Origin: Artemia franciscana
Lineage: Eukaryota; Arthropoda; Branchiopoda; Anostraca; Artemiidae
NCBI RefSeq assembly: GCF_032884065.1
Contig: NC_088883.1
Span: forward strand, 29,153,355-29,217,354
Length of the DNA: 64,000 nt
Reading direction: 5' to 3'
Shown here: positions 22,681-33,363 of the stretch, piece after piece
Position numbering within the stretch: position 1 is the first letter of the stretch
How the letters are laid out: the number at the start of each line of letters is the position of its first letter
Position numbers and translations under genes: made by a program
Notes under the pieces: generated by a model
Told to the model about the DNA's origin: nothing
Seen by the model: only the letters and a program-made list of their open reading frames with translations
Database searches by the model: none

Positions 22681-22964
22681 TGCTTTTATAAATTGAAGAA
22701 ATATTTACAGTTCAACCAATGTTTTTTTTTCGGTTTTTCAATCAGATGCTCATTTTGATACAAATATGGATAATACAATTAAAAAGATAACAACCATGAA
22801 CCAAAATTTCGGCTCCCTTTCTGTATCTTTTAAAGAGCCGTTTGTTGTAACTGCAGGATGAACTGAAAAGAACAGTAATCTGGTTAATATTACAAGTCAT
22901 GCCACATAAAAGTCATTCAATCGAAAATCTCTTGAACACCTAAATTTCAAACCTAGATCTATCA

Positions 22965-24100
22965 GTAAATTTTGTGGGAGTGCCGTTTATGTGGCTTACC
23001 GATGGTAAGCCGCATTTTTTGGCATTTTACGATTTAAAGTCAAAATGAATCAACCAATCAAAAATTCTGTTTCCCTATATTGTGTTAAAAAATAAACCAA
23101 TGGAAGAAATAAAATTCAAATCCCAATATTTATGCCGACTTTTAGTTTCTTAAAAAGCAGTCTTTGTTGTATAAGGATGATGAGCCAAAAAAGCAAAAAT
23201 GGAAGTTTTTTATGGATTTTATTACAAGTGTTGTAGCATAAATATCTTTTGAAGTTCATTTGAGTAGCTGAGGCAACAAATTCATAACAATGTCTAACGA
23301 CAAATTATTTGGGATTGTCGTTTATATGCCTTACAGGTGGCAGGTCACAGTTTATTTGGTGTTTTATGGTCTAAAATCCAATCGAACCAGCCAATTAAAA
23401 CCCCCAATTTTTCCTATACTGTCTTATAAAAGAAGCAATACAAAAAGTAGCCTCAAATACCCACATTTTGTCCCCTATTTAAATTTTTCAAAAGCTACCT
23501 TTGTTTTAGAAAAAAGGATGAGAAAATGAACACTGATCTTTTCTCAGATCGATCTCAGCTTTTTCAAAATTTCTAAAAATACTTAGCGTTAAGAGCGAGG
23601 CGTCAAGGAGAGGACAACCCCTTTCATATACGGTATAATTTCTGTTCGTTTTAAGTTTTAATGTTGCTCCATACTTTCGTTGAAAAAACTTTTTTTTATT
23701 TTTATAAAAAAGATGAGAAAATAAATTCTGATCATTATTCAAGTCACTCACGCTACAAATTATTAGAAAACCATTTTAGTAGCTGAGACAAAAAATTCAA
23801 TACCTTCTGACAAACCCTATGGATGTGCCATTTATTGGGTTTAGCTGTGGTAAACGAAACTTTTATTTTTGGTTTTATATGGTCTAAGCTGCAAATGAAC
23901 CAGCCAAATGAAAAAGCTTCAAGTATCCACAACTTGGCCCTTTCTAAATTTTTCAAAAGACGCCTTTGTTGTAAAATAAGATGAAAAAAAGAGTCACGTA
24001 GACTAAAAATCATTAAAAAACCATTCGAGCAGCTGATACAACAAACTCATAACAATACCTACTGACAAATTCTATTTGGGTGCCATTAATTTGGCTTACC
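22965..24100. repeat. Diverged intronic tandem repeat, about 3.3 units
   Basis: A unit starting 'tgccgtttatgtggcttacc' recurs at ~22981, ~23315, ~23828 and ~24080. Shared internal text includes 'aaccagccaattaaaa', 'cctttgttgtaaaat' and 'gatgagaaaa'. An R2 fragment has inserted at 23575-23700. Confidence 0.6.
23575..23700. repeat. R2 foldback, right half only
   Basis: 'cgttaagagcgaggcgtcaa', 'ggacaacccctttcatata' and 'ttctgttcgttttaag' match R2 right arms. The left arm is missing. Confidence 0.75.
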
Positions 24101-24783
24101 AGCCAAAAGAATTAACATGTCAATTGCGAAACGAGCTTTGCTTTTCTTTTAAAAAAAAGAAGAATTTTTCTGTGGTTTCAGCGGCCGATTTTTGGTTTTT
24201 TCGTAAAACAATAAATGGAAACACGGCTTTAGGTCTGGGAAAAAAACTACACCTTTTCACATAAAACAGTTTTCAAAAATTTGAATTTCGTCTAACGCTG
24301 TAAAATGACAATAACTGTAAGAAAATACATTGGAATCAGCGTTACTAATCGTTGAAATGTAAAATGGCCTTTTGCAATTACTAATGTCGTTTTAAACTGT
24401 TGTACAAATAGTCTCTCAGACAACATTACCTTTCCAGCCCTAGATATAATGAAACGACAACAGGGACGCAATTTGCTATGTCCCAGGGGGGGGGGGGAAG
24501 TAAATTTAGTACATCTTTACCTTTATGGTAATAAATGAATCATTTTTCAGTTTTCACTGTCATTTTCACTTGATTTGGTAAATTTCATCTAGAAATTCAA
24601 AGGAAAAGGAAAAAGTGACATGGAGCAAGGTCAGGCGAGGAAATCCATATTTTCTTGTTAAAAATCGTACATGCATTCATTACTCGTGTGCTATGTTCCG
24701 TTGTTTGTTCTGGTTGAAGTTTTTTTGTTTGTTTTTGTTTTTTTTTTGTTTTTTAGGGCGCTCTGATTTCTTTTTCTTTTTAG
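24101..24783. other. Intron of gene A up to the M2-M3 exon
   Basis: AT-rich sequence with a G12 run at about 24487 and a long T-rich tract (24719-24782) that supplies the acceptor of the next exon. No further exon was seen. Confidence 0.5.
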
Positions 24784-24949
24784 GATCAAGCACAATTTTG
24801 ACCTTTATTACTTTGAGTCGAAACCAGTCATCAAGTCTACCAAAGGTTTCATACGTGAAAGCAGTTGATGTGTATGTAATTATTTGCATGTGTTTCATTT
24901 TTGCAACCTTACTAGAGTTTGCCATTGTCAACAGCTTTTGGAGGAGAAG
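24784..24949 (+). CDS. Cys-loop anion channel gene A, exon with M2, M2-M3 loop and M3
   Basis: After the acceptor ttctttttag the exon reads SSTILTFITLSRNQ (rest of M2), SSSLPKVSYVKAVDVY (M2-M3 loop and start of M3) and VIICMCFIFATLLEFAIVN (M3), then SFWRR. The donor is ag|gtagga. Joined to the previous exon, M2 becomes PARVTLG + SSTILTFITL: Thr at 2', Ser at 6', Leu at 9'. The conserved loop SLPKVSYVKA couples ligand binding to gating in this family. In M3 the residue that is Gly in ivermectin-sensitive GluCl channels is Ala here (FIFA). The exon enters in phase 1 and leaves in phase 2, matching its neighbours. A partial copy of its 3' end lies 0.5 kb downstream. Confidence 0.94.
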
Positions 24950-25012
24950 GTAGGAATATATTGGAATATTCATTTGATAAAAATATTTCAATTTAATTCA
25001 GGGGTTTCAGAT

Positions 25013-25122
25013 GAGAGGGAGAGAAAGAGAGAGAGGGAGAGAGAAAGAGAGAGAGAGGGAAGGAAAGAGGGAGAGCGAGAGAAAGAGAGAGAGAGAGGGA
25101 AGGAAAGAGGGAGAGAGTGAAA
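25013..25122 (+). repeat. (GA)n-rich tract, intronic
   Basis: An imperfect purine run of gagaga/gggaaggaaa units. The paralogous tract in the duplicated segment is 25545-25612. Confidence 0.9.
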
Positions 25123-25424
25123 GGTAATTGTCAATTAATTGTATTATACTTGTCTATTAGCTTAATAGTAAAGAATATGGCATTCTTACTGGATTCAATT
25201 TTCGGAAAACAAACTAGGTTAGTTTCTAACGATATTTTTTTAAAAAAGATTGCGCAATTCAACATATAAGAATTAATATTTAATGTATTTTAGAACTATT
25301 TAAAGCTAAAGTATTCTAGAACTTTTAAAAAAGCGTGTTTCAGGAGTCGTTCTTAAGAAATAGGGACACAAAGACAAACTTTAGCGTGATAATTAGAGTG
25401 ATTTGCAATTGGTTAGGCCAATCG

Positions 25425-25495
25425 GTTTGCATGTGTTTCATTTTTGCAACTTTACTAGAGTTTGCCATTGTCAACAATTTTTGGAGGAGAAGGTG
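25425..25495 (+). pseudogene. Partial duplicate of the M3 exon
   Basis: 'gcatgtgtttcatttttgca' through 'tttggaggagaaggtggg' repeats the last ~70 nt of the 24784-24949 exon, including a GT after 'agaag'. It encodes CMCFIFATLLEFAIVNNFWR (one Ser-to-Asn change). M2 and a pyrimidine-rich acceptor are missing, so it cannot replace the original exon. It belongs to a ~540-bp tandem duplication that also repeats the GA tract and downstream intron. Confidence 0.85.
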
Positions 25496-25544
25496 GGAAA
25501 ATAACGGAATACTCATTTGATACAAATATTTCGCAGCAATTTAG

Positions 25545-25612
25545 GTTAGAGGGAGAGAGAGATAGAGAGACAGAGAGAGAGAGAGAGGGAAAAAAGAGGG
25601 AGAGAGAGAGTA
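25545..25612 (+). repeat. (GA)n tract in the duplicated segment
   Basis: A gagaga run with a few interruptions. It occupies the same place relative to the partial exon as 25013-25122 does to the real exon. Confidence 0.85.
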
Positions 25613-26097
25613 AAAGGTAATTGTCTATTAATTGTTTTGTAATTGTCTATTAGGTTATTAGTAAAGAATATAGAATCGTTACTGGATTCAAGTTTCGGAA
25701 AACAAGTTATGTTAGTTTCACACGGTATTATTTAAAAATATTGCTCAATTCTACCTATAAGAATTAATATTTAATGTATTTTAGAACTATTTAAAGCTAA
25801 AGTATTGTAGAACTTTAAAAAAAGCGTGTTTCAGGAGTCACTCAAAAGAAATAGGGACACGAAGACAGACTTTATGGTGATATTTAGAGTAACTTGCAAT
25901 CGGTTTGATCAGGAAAATAGCCGCATAAGAATTAATATTTAATGTATTTTAGAACTATTTAAAGCTCAAATATTTTAAAACTTTTAAAAATTTGTGTTTC
26001 GGGAGTCGTTCTTAAGAAATAGGGACACAAAGATAAACTTTATTGTGATAATTAGAGGGTAATTAGAGGTGATAATTGCAATCGGTTGGGCCAATCG

Positions 26098-26135
26098 GTG
26101 TGCATGTGTTTCATTTTTGTAACTCTACAGAAGAA
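26098..26135 (+). pseudogene. Third, shorter M3-exon fragment
   Basis: 'gtgtgcatgtgtttcattttt' followed by 'gtaactctacagaag' repeats the start of the M3 fragment and then diverges before the LLEF codons. Confidence 0.6.
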
Positions 26136-26629
26136 TTAAAAGGGCTAGAAAAGTAAAGACCTGGGTATTCTTAATATTCTGGTAATTTGAAGATTTTCAG
26201 TTGTTCAAGCATGAAAACAAAATCTACGAATTACGAAACTTTTGAAAAAGTTAGAAATCTCAAAAGTTTTAAGAGTTTTAATGTTGAATTTTGAAAAATA
26301 AGAATTCTAGATTGTTGAAAATGATATTTATTGAATCAGACAGGCCTTAATTTACATAAGTCTGAAAAAAATGTGCTAGAACTCCAAAATGAATATGAAA
26401 GTTAGGATTCTAGAAAGGAGGAGGGTTTTGCCCTCAAAATTCAAAAAGTTTCACACGATATTTAGTTTCACACGATATTATTTAAAAAGATTGCATAATT
26501 CTACGTATAAAAATCAAAATTTAATAGATTTTAGAACTATTTGAAGCTAAAGTATTTTAGAACTTTTAAAAAAGCGTGCTTCTAGAATCATTCTTAAGAA
26601 ATAGGGACACAAACACAAACTTTATCGTA

Positions 26630-26735
26630 AAGATCGAGATATCGAGGAGAAGAAATCCTCTTATATACAGAATAATTTCTATGCTTTTAACTTTTAGCGT
26701 TGCTCCTCACTTTCAGTTGAAAAAAAAACTTGTTC
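26630..26735. repeat. R2 foldback remnant
   Basis: 'tttatcgtaaagatcgagat', 'atacagaataatttctatgc' and 'gctcctcactttcagttg' match the right half of R2, diverged. Confidence 0.65.
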
Positions 26736-26739
26736 GTTT

Positions 26740-27440
26740 CATTTAATTTTTGATCTTTTTCACATAATATCGGGAAATCTAGCTCCCTGGATATCCACCC
26801 ACACCCTGTGGCCTCCCCATAAAGAAAAATCTTCTAAGTAATTCAAATCCCACTAAACATTTTCTCTGGACTATCTCCACATGTTAAATTTACTCGTCAA
26901 AGATGTAGTAAGACAAGTAAAAATAATTTCATATAAGAATTCTGGCAAATTTTTCCCTTGTAAAATTTTCCCTGGAAGCTCCCCCCCCCAGAATTTTCTC
27001 TCTTCATGGAAAATTCTCACCGTGGAAAATACCCCCAAGCAGAAAATTCTCCTTCTCCCCTCATAATAAAAATCTCTGTATGCTTCCCACTAATAAATAC
27101 TACACGCAATAATTGGATAAATTTCGCAAAATGCAGCCCTTATGCCAGGGGCTGTGTGTGTGTTTGTTTGCGTGTGCATGGGGGGGGGGGGGTCATATTA
27201 CCCCCAAAGGCAAAGTTATTAGACCTTTTAACTATTCTGAGCAAAATGGCAATCTCAAAATTTAAATCTCAATCTCGAATTTGGGAAAAAAGGAGCGTGG
27301 GAGGAGGGCTAGCTGCCGTCCAATTTTGTGTTCACTTAGAAAAGAAGCTAGAACTCAATCAAATGAGTCACCTTCTGATCTTCTAGGATCACCGGTTCGA
27401 TACGATCACCCCCCCCCCAGAAAAAAAATCATTTCCACGA
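26740..27440 (-). repeat. R3-related dispersed repeat, minus orientation
   Basis: 'ccccagaattttctctcttc', 'aaattctccttctcccctc', 'ttcccactaataaatac', a G-run at 27180-27192 and 'gatcttctaggatcaccggt' match the less conserved half of R3. It follows the R2 remnant directly, as in other pairs. Confidence 0.7.
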
Positions 27441-29560
27441 ACTGTTTCAATATCCAAATATTTGGTTTCACATTTGGAAACCTTTCTCAAAGAAAAAAAA
27501 AAAAAAAACAAAAGAACTTTGTACATCAGAAATTTGTTAAATACCTAATAGCAGTCATTATAACAAGTTCTTTTAAGACTTAAAATAATAAAATACAAAT
27601 AATAATATCTTTAGTTGCATTCTTAAATTAAACTTGAACTTATTTTATCAACTCAAATTTATTCATCAAGAGCAAATAATTACCATAAGAATACCAAAAC
27701 CTTATCAAACTATGCAAATTTCAATTTGTTAGCATCCTTGCAGTTGTGGCCTCTCTATGTGGTCATATTTCTCTAAGTGCCGTCACTGGGAACATCCTTT
27801 AAAAAGCCACTTGGCTCGCTAATGTGCTGCAATTATTATCGTTAAATACCAAGGACATTAAATAAGAACATTTTCATCCCCTCGGATCCATCATGTGGGC
27901 ATTCATACCTGAAAAAAGGTATTTTATAAGATTCTTCTTTTCGTTGTTCCAAAATTACCACATTTTGGTCAATATTGCCGAGTTGAATTGTGAAATTAAA
28001 ACAGAAAAACTAGTTAGTTAAAACTCACAACGGTATTCGTCGAAAAATGTTCAGACATTAATTGAATGATATAACTTACTTTTTTGTTTTTACTTTGGTG
28101 TTTTTAGCTTACTCTTTTCTGATTTTCTACCAATATTTTGTTCTCTTTTTTTTCAAGTTGGTACCCAATACTATCAAAAAGTGCATTTATTGAATATGGA
28201 GGTCCCTTTAATTAAAAATTAAATCCACAATTTTGGCTTTTTTTTAAGTTATGTGAGGTTTTGCAAGTCTGACTATCCAAATCAAAAAAGTAAATTGCAT
28301 TTTCACGGTCCTTGATTCTTTTTTTATTTAATTTTTATGTTCAGAGGCTATAGTTTTTGGTTCATAACAGTATTGCCAATTGTCTCGTATGGAATAGAGT
28401 AGCCATAGAAGTGAAAGTGTACAGGAAAAATCCTGTTTTGGCAAAAATGTACTGAAGATGCCATTACAAAAGCTTTGAAAAATGCACCGATTTGAATAAT
28501 TTAATGTATAGCTTCCGAAGTAAGCACTCAAACAGCGTAAATACGCTTCATTTGCCCGCACTGCTTCTTTCTTTTTCTGACTGGAAACTTAATGTTTAAT
28601 GTTTAACTTAAGCTTAATGGGCTATGTAAAATTTGTACAACTGAATGCTTCAATAATCAGCTCTTTTTTAAATATTTATTTTTATATTGGAAACTTTGTT
28701 CTTCGACTCATGGAGACCTGGGGCACTTTAATAAGTGCTTGCAGCAACGAGACAAGACCAATAAGATTGGGAACGTATGTATTCATAAGCTTGTAGGGTC
28801 AGCGTCAACATTTTGACTAATAAAACTCGTATAATTTATTTACAAAAAAATAAAGTTACAAATTTTTTTTTTATACACTACTCTGTACAAACACAAAACA
28901 GTCAAAACGGAGCGAATTGTTATCAACATGAGCACAAAAGGAAGATAGATATGATTTCGGCCTACATGGGTACTGTTTTGTTGAGAACCCTGAGATGGTG
29001 GCCCCTTCTTAATTGTATGACGCAGCTGTGTTCCTTCTGAAAACCATCTATTTCATTAAAACTGCTTGAAAATTGGAACATAAAATGTTTTAAGTTGTGT
29101 CCCTGACTGAATTGAATAAAAGAAAATTCAAATTAAATCAAAAACTAAACAAAATACAATAGCTCAGAGCAGAAGAGCTGTTACCACCCCTTCAAAACCC
29201 ACTTATTATGTTAGGGTGCTACCCGTGCTTACTGAAAACAACACATTTTACCATTTTCGCTTAAAACTTGATCATACTTATATTGTTTATCGGTCAAACA
29301 TTTATAGCTATCAATTGGTTATATGTTGTATTTTAGTAAGTTTTCAGCAAAGCATAAGAGGCGCTATAAGGTACAGATTGAGAGCAAAGAGGTGTGGCGA
29401 CCAACAGGCCACGACTGTTGCTACAAACATGAAGTTTAATTGTTATAACGGACTGGAATTCAGTACATTCTATTGTTGTGTCAATAAGTTTTACTTCTCT
29501 GGTGTCGAAGGAAGTCGTTTTAGATTGTTCACAGTTTATTAGGACTTACTTTTTTTCTAG
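27441..29560. other. Intron of gene A, no gene recognised
   Basis: AT-rich sequence. The open frame 28328-28561 (minus) and several short + frames have no motif or splice context. No clear repeat boundaries were seen. Confidence 0.45.
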
Positions 29561-29660
29561 CCGAGAGGTTGAATTGAAGAAAATAAATACCACAAAAGTT
29601 ATAAGGAGAGCCCTAACACCAAGCATTAGTAGAAGAGCTTCTTTTAACAATCTAGGAAAG
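29561..29660 (+). CDS. Cys-loop anion channel gene A, start of the M3-M4 cytoplasmic loop
   Basis: The acceptor cttttttttctag opens an exon reading REVELKKINTTKVIRRALTP then SISRRASFNNLGK, with the donor g|gtaagg. One base completes the codon left open (phase 2) by the M3 exon, and the exon ends on a whole codon, matching the last exon. The text is basic and serine-rich, as usual just after M3 on the cytoplasmic side; RRAS is a possible kinase site. It has no motif on its own. It is assigned by phase, splice sites, position and fit to the FWRR end of M3. At 100 nt it is easily missed. Confidence 0.75.
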
Positions 29661-29807
29661 GTAAGGGCATTTCACTCTTAATTGCCATTTAACCATAGAT
29701 ATTATGAAAAAAGCAAAACAAGATGAAAGATCTGGATGAAGCAACAAATGGTTTGTTCCAAAACGAATTGGCAAAATTTGAGCTGCCGTAAAATAAATAT
29801 ATATCAA

Positions 29808-31250
29808 ACAGTTCGTGGTAGCGAACTGTAGTAAGGAGCGACCCGACTCAATAGTAAACGAAAGTCTAAAGAACGAAATTTTGATACTAATAGATACATC
29901 AGAAGAATCGGATTTTTATGCTGATTTTAAATATATAAGTTTCATCAAATTTAGTCTTACCCATCAAAAGGTACAAGCCTGAAAAAATTTGCCTAATTTT
30001 TAAAAATAGGGGGAAACACCTCCTAAAAGTCATAGTATCTTAAGGAAAATCACAGCATCGCATTCAGCGTATCAGAAATCCCACTGTGGAAGTTTCAAGC
30101 TCCTATCTACAAAAATGTGAAATTTTTCATTAATTGCCAGAATAAATACAAAATACAGAATATACAGAATAATATCGATAATTTGCCGATATTGCCGATG
30201 CGATAATTTTCCGATATAATGGTGTTAGATAATAATATCTAATACAGAAAAATATCGATCACATGTGCGTGTTTATTTGTTGCTGTTTTTTCTTTTTCCC
30301 AGGGGTGGTCATATCGAACCAGTGGTCCTAGAATGTCGCTAGAGGGCTCATTCTAACGTAAATTAAAAGTTCTAGTGCCCTTTTTGGTAAAATTATAGCA
30401 AGCCATATACCTGGCTTTCGTATAAAGTGAATATACCACTTGATGCCTTTTTTTATGTAATTTACGATGATAATAATCGTTTCTACCTCAAATTCAGATT
30501 TAAGCACTTTGTGAGCTCTTAAAAATGATCTAAATATGGGGTATAAAAAAGGCTAAAAACATCTGTCTCAAACTTTAAAACATTGATCTCAAACTTACCG
30601 TTTCATTATAAATCCATTTTTTTTTAATGTTATATAATCCACAAGCACTGATTTTCCAACATTAATTTGGATAAATAATTTTACCATTGCTATGGCGTTT
30701 TCTTCTTCACACTGAGAAAATTTAGTATTATTTTATCGAAAACGGCGCGGAGGAAACGTAGTATTATTTTGTCTTGAACGACGGATAACTCGTACTTTAA
30801 TTGAAATTCGTCATTTTCAAAAGCTTAAAAAGTGCCTAAATTTGAACTTGTGGTAGAAGCGACCATTATATTCGTAAAGAACACAAAAAAGGCATCAAGT
30901 GGTATGTTCGCTTTAGTGGTAAGTTATTTACATGAACTGTCATAATTTTTTGAAAATTCGTATTTTTTAAGACAAAAAAAGTGCTTAAATAACAATTGGA
31001 GGGCACCTAGGCCCCCTCCAACTCTCATTTTTTTCCAAAGTCAACGTATCAAAATTTGAGATAGCCATTTTGTTCAGCATAGTCGAAAAACATAATAACT
31101 GTGCCTTTGGGGATGACATAATCCCCCACAGTCCCCAGGGGAGGGGTTGCAAGTTCCAAACTTGACCAGTGTTTACATACAGAAATGGTTATTGGTAAAG
31201 TGCACAGGACGTTTTCAGGGAGACTTTTTCGGTTGGAGCGGGGGAACAAA
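29808..31250 (+). repeat. R3 dispersed repeat, longest copy, interrupted by a MITE-like insertion
   Basis: It starts 'tcaaacagttcgtggtagcg' with the terminal hairpin, and runs through 'gattttaaatatataagt', 'gtggtcctagaatgtcgc' and 'taaaagttctagtgcccttt'. It resumes after the insertion with 'ttggagggcacctagg' and ends near 'gttggagcgggggaac'. An R2 copy follows immediately. Confidence 0.85.
30392..30955. mobile_element. MITE-like insertion with ~110-bp inverted arms
   Basis: The left arm contains 'ataccacttgatgcctttt' and 'aataatcgtttctacc'. The right arm contains 'gtggtagaagcgaccat' and 'aaaaaggcatcaagtggtat'. It splits the R3 element exactly between 'tagtgcccttttt' and 'ttggagggcacc', which are adjacent in other copies. 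It has no open frame. Confidence 0.75.
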
Positions 31251-31475
31251 AATTATGCCGTATATGAAAGGAGTCGTCCCCTCCTTAACGCCTCGCTCTT
31301 TACGCTAAAGTTTTTTTTATTGTTTTAAAAAGTAGAATTGTGACAAAGAGTTAAACTTTAGCGTAAAGAGCGAGGTGTTGACGAGGGGACAACCCATTTC
31401 ATATACGGAATAATTTCTGTTCGTTTTAAGTTTTCATGTCGCTCCTAACTTGCAGTTAAAAAACTTGTTTTTTTA
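31250..31475. repeat. R2 foldback element, attached to R3
   Basis: 'gcctcgctctttacgctaaag' and 'ctttagcgtaaagagcgagg' face each other, with outer 'atatgaaaggagtcgtccc' and 'gacaacccatttcatatacg'. The copy lies directly against the R3 end at 31250. Confidence 0.88.
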
Positions 31476-31620
31476 TTATTTAATATTTATTAATGATGGG
31501 AAATAGCTATATATAATAATGCCACAATTTTCTTAAGTGAACCAGGTAAGTGTCAAACCAATCTTTAGTGTTTATACCTCCTCCTATTATCGAAATTTAA
31601 ATGAGTTTTTATGTTTGACT

Positions 31621-31695
<75 letters not shown>
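31621..31695 (+). repeat. Poly(A) tract, about 75 nt
   Basis: An unbroken A run after 'tatgtttgactgc'. It lies in intron 3 of gene A; no retroposed gene was recognised upstream. Confidence 0.9.
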
Positions 31696-31696
<1 letters not shown>

Positions 31697-32364
31697 AGAA
31701 AACCAGTTGAAGAGCAGAAGGAGCAATGTTGTCACTTAAGATAATTTGCTAATCGCAACGTTTTATTTTGAATTAGATGCAAATATAGAGTTGTCACTTA
31801 AAAAGAGAATCCATAACCGGATTTATGTCCTTGGAAGTGTTTTACACTAATGCGTTTGAGATATTAGGTCAGATGCTTCACTTAATGACATTCGTAAAAT
31901 ATATTTTTTAGTAAAAGCGTAAATGACGCAATAGCTTTTAGATGGTTTAGAGCGGGGCAGTACCCTTACTCCTGTTTGCAGTAGTTGCTATCCGTTTTAA
32001 GTTTGTCTTTATTGTTCATTTGAATTTTTAATTGTTTTAGGTGATGCATCCTTTGCATCACCTTGATACACCCTTTTGACAACCTGGATGCAAAAAGTGT
32101 CTTTTGATTTAATTTTAGATCCGCCTCAAATTTCCAAATGGTGATTTCCGTTATTTTTAAGTTTGGCCATTCATTTTAATTTCTGCTTTTTTAGGTGTTC
32201 ATATGTTGGTTCATAATCACATTAGTTCGTCTTAAGTTTTTGTTATTTTTATTTAATTGTGTATGCCTTATGTATTGCCATTGCTCTTTACTTTATGCTT
32301 GAAAGCGTTGTCTTCTAAAAGTTTATTTTATTTATTATAACCAAGGACCTTTAGCTTAAAACTC

Positions 32365-33110
32365 AAAAGGAAATTGAATATAAATTGGTAGTTCAAGGTT
32401 TTGACTGAAAATTGTGAACCCGACCTATTTTGCACATACGAAGGGCCAAGGACCTCCAGACATTCAAAAAAGAAAAGTTTTTGCAACTTCTCCCTTCTTC
32501 TCGCTTTCTATGTTTTCCTTTTCATTTATGTTTATTGCTTCTTTGAGAAATTCATTCATCATTTTTTTCAATTTTCTCTTCTTTTTTTCCAAATATACCA
32601 AGACTTCTTTTTTTTAGTTTCTCTAAATTGTTTTATACTTTACAGCTCAAGTCATCGTTTGACTCTCTAAATTCAAACAGCGCCCCAAATTTATACACGC
32701 CCCAAATCAATGAGTTTGGTTTGTGTAGGGCAAATGAAATCTTTAAAAACAAGTTATAATTTTTCTACTTGTGTAAATGGTTGATCAAAGTTAGTAAATT
32801 TCTAGTGTTTTGTTTTGATCCTTATTATTCAGCTACACTTATTAATTTTTTTTTTTAATTTTGTCGATGAATTGTACACTTTGATCACAACGTAGACAAC
32901 GTAGAAATGAAAGTCGCTTCTTTCGTAACCCTTCTGTCTTTTTCTTCTGCTGTGGTTTTTAATTCAATTTTTCCTTTTATTATTTATGTTTTATTTTTTA
33001 TTCTTCTCTACAGATTCGTGGTATTGTGCTTCGTATGTGCAAAGTAGGTTGGGCTCACAATTTTCAGTCTAAGCCCTGAACTACCATTTCATAACAAATT
33101 TCCTTTTTAA
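32365..33110. repeat. Inverted repeat with ~75-bp arms enclosing an exon relic
   Basis: The left arm (32367-32445) has 'tggtagttcaaggttttgac', 'tgaaaattgtgaacccgacc' and 'ttttgcacatacgaag'. The right arm (33030-33110) is the complement with a few changes: 'cttcgtatgtgcaaagtagg', 'ttgggctcacaattttcag'. The loop of about 585 bp contains the exon relic at 32644-32740. Confidence 0.85.
32644..32740 (+). pseudogene. Decayed duplicate of the last exon of gene A (5' part)
   Basis: 'tacagctcaagtcatcgttt', 'gactctctaaattcaaa', 'acgccccaaatcaatga' and 'ttggtttgtgtaggg' align with the exon start at 33360 ('tacagcacaaatcttcgttt', 'acgccctagatcaatga', 'ttggttcgtgtaatggg'). The acceptor AG is kept, but the frame has an early stop (SSSHRLTL then TAA). 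Confidence 0.8.
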
Positions 33111-33363
33111 GAAAAAGTTTTAAGAAAAGTTTTTTTGATTAATTTCTAATTTATCTAGGAAAGAGAAATTTCTCCTTCCTCCAACGATTTTAAATATGTT
33201 GTATTTGCTGCTTACATAAGTCTTAAGAATTTTGTGCATAGCTTCTTCTCTAATATTTTGTCAGAAGCACATTGGAAGTCAGCAAGTGCTACTACAAGAA
33301 GCTTTTTTCTACTTTTATAATTATCGATTTATCGTTTCCTCTGAATCACATTATAATTTACAG

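Larger units (their letters stand above)
24890..26650 (+). repeat. Tandem intronic duplication, three to four partial units
   Basis: 'taagaattaatatttaatg', 'gaactatttaaagctaaag' and 'agaaatagggacac' recur at ~25265-25370, ~25760-25860, ~25927-26030 and (diverged) ~26505-26620. Units begin at the M3-derived text at 24890, 25427 and 26100. Identity falls from the first pair to the last. Confidence 0.8.

Noticed and set aside
24976-25120. Arg-Glu-rich open frame
   Set aside because: It arises from the GA repeat in the intron after the M3 exon.
25425-25495. Duplicate M3 exon as a mutually exclusive alternative exon
   Set aside because: It lacks the M2 part and any acceptor, so it cannot substitute for the real exon.
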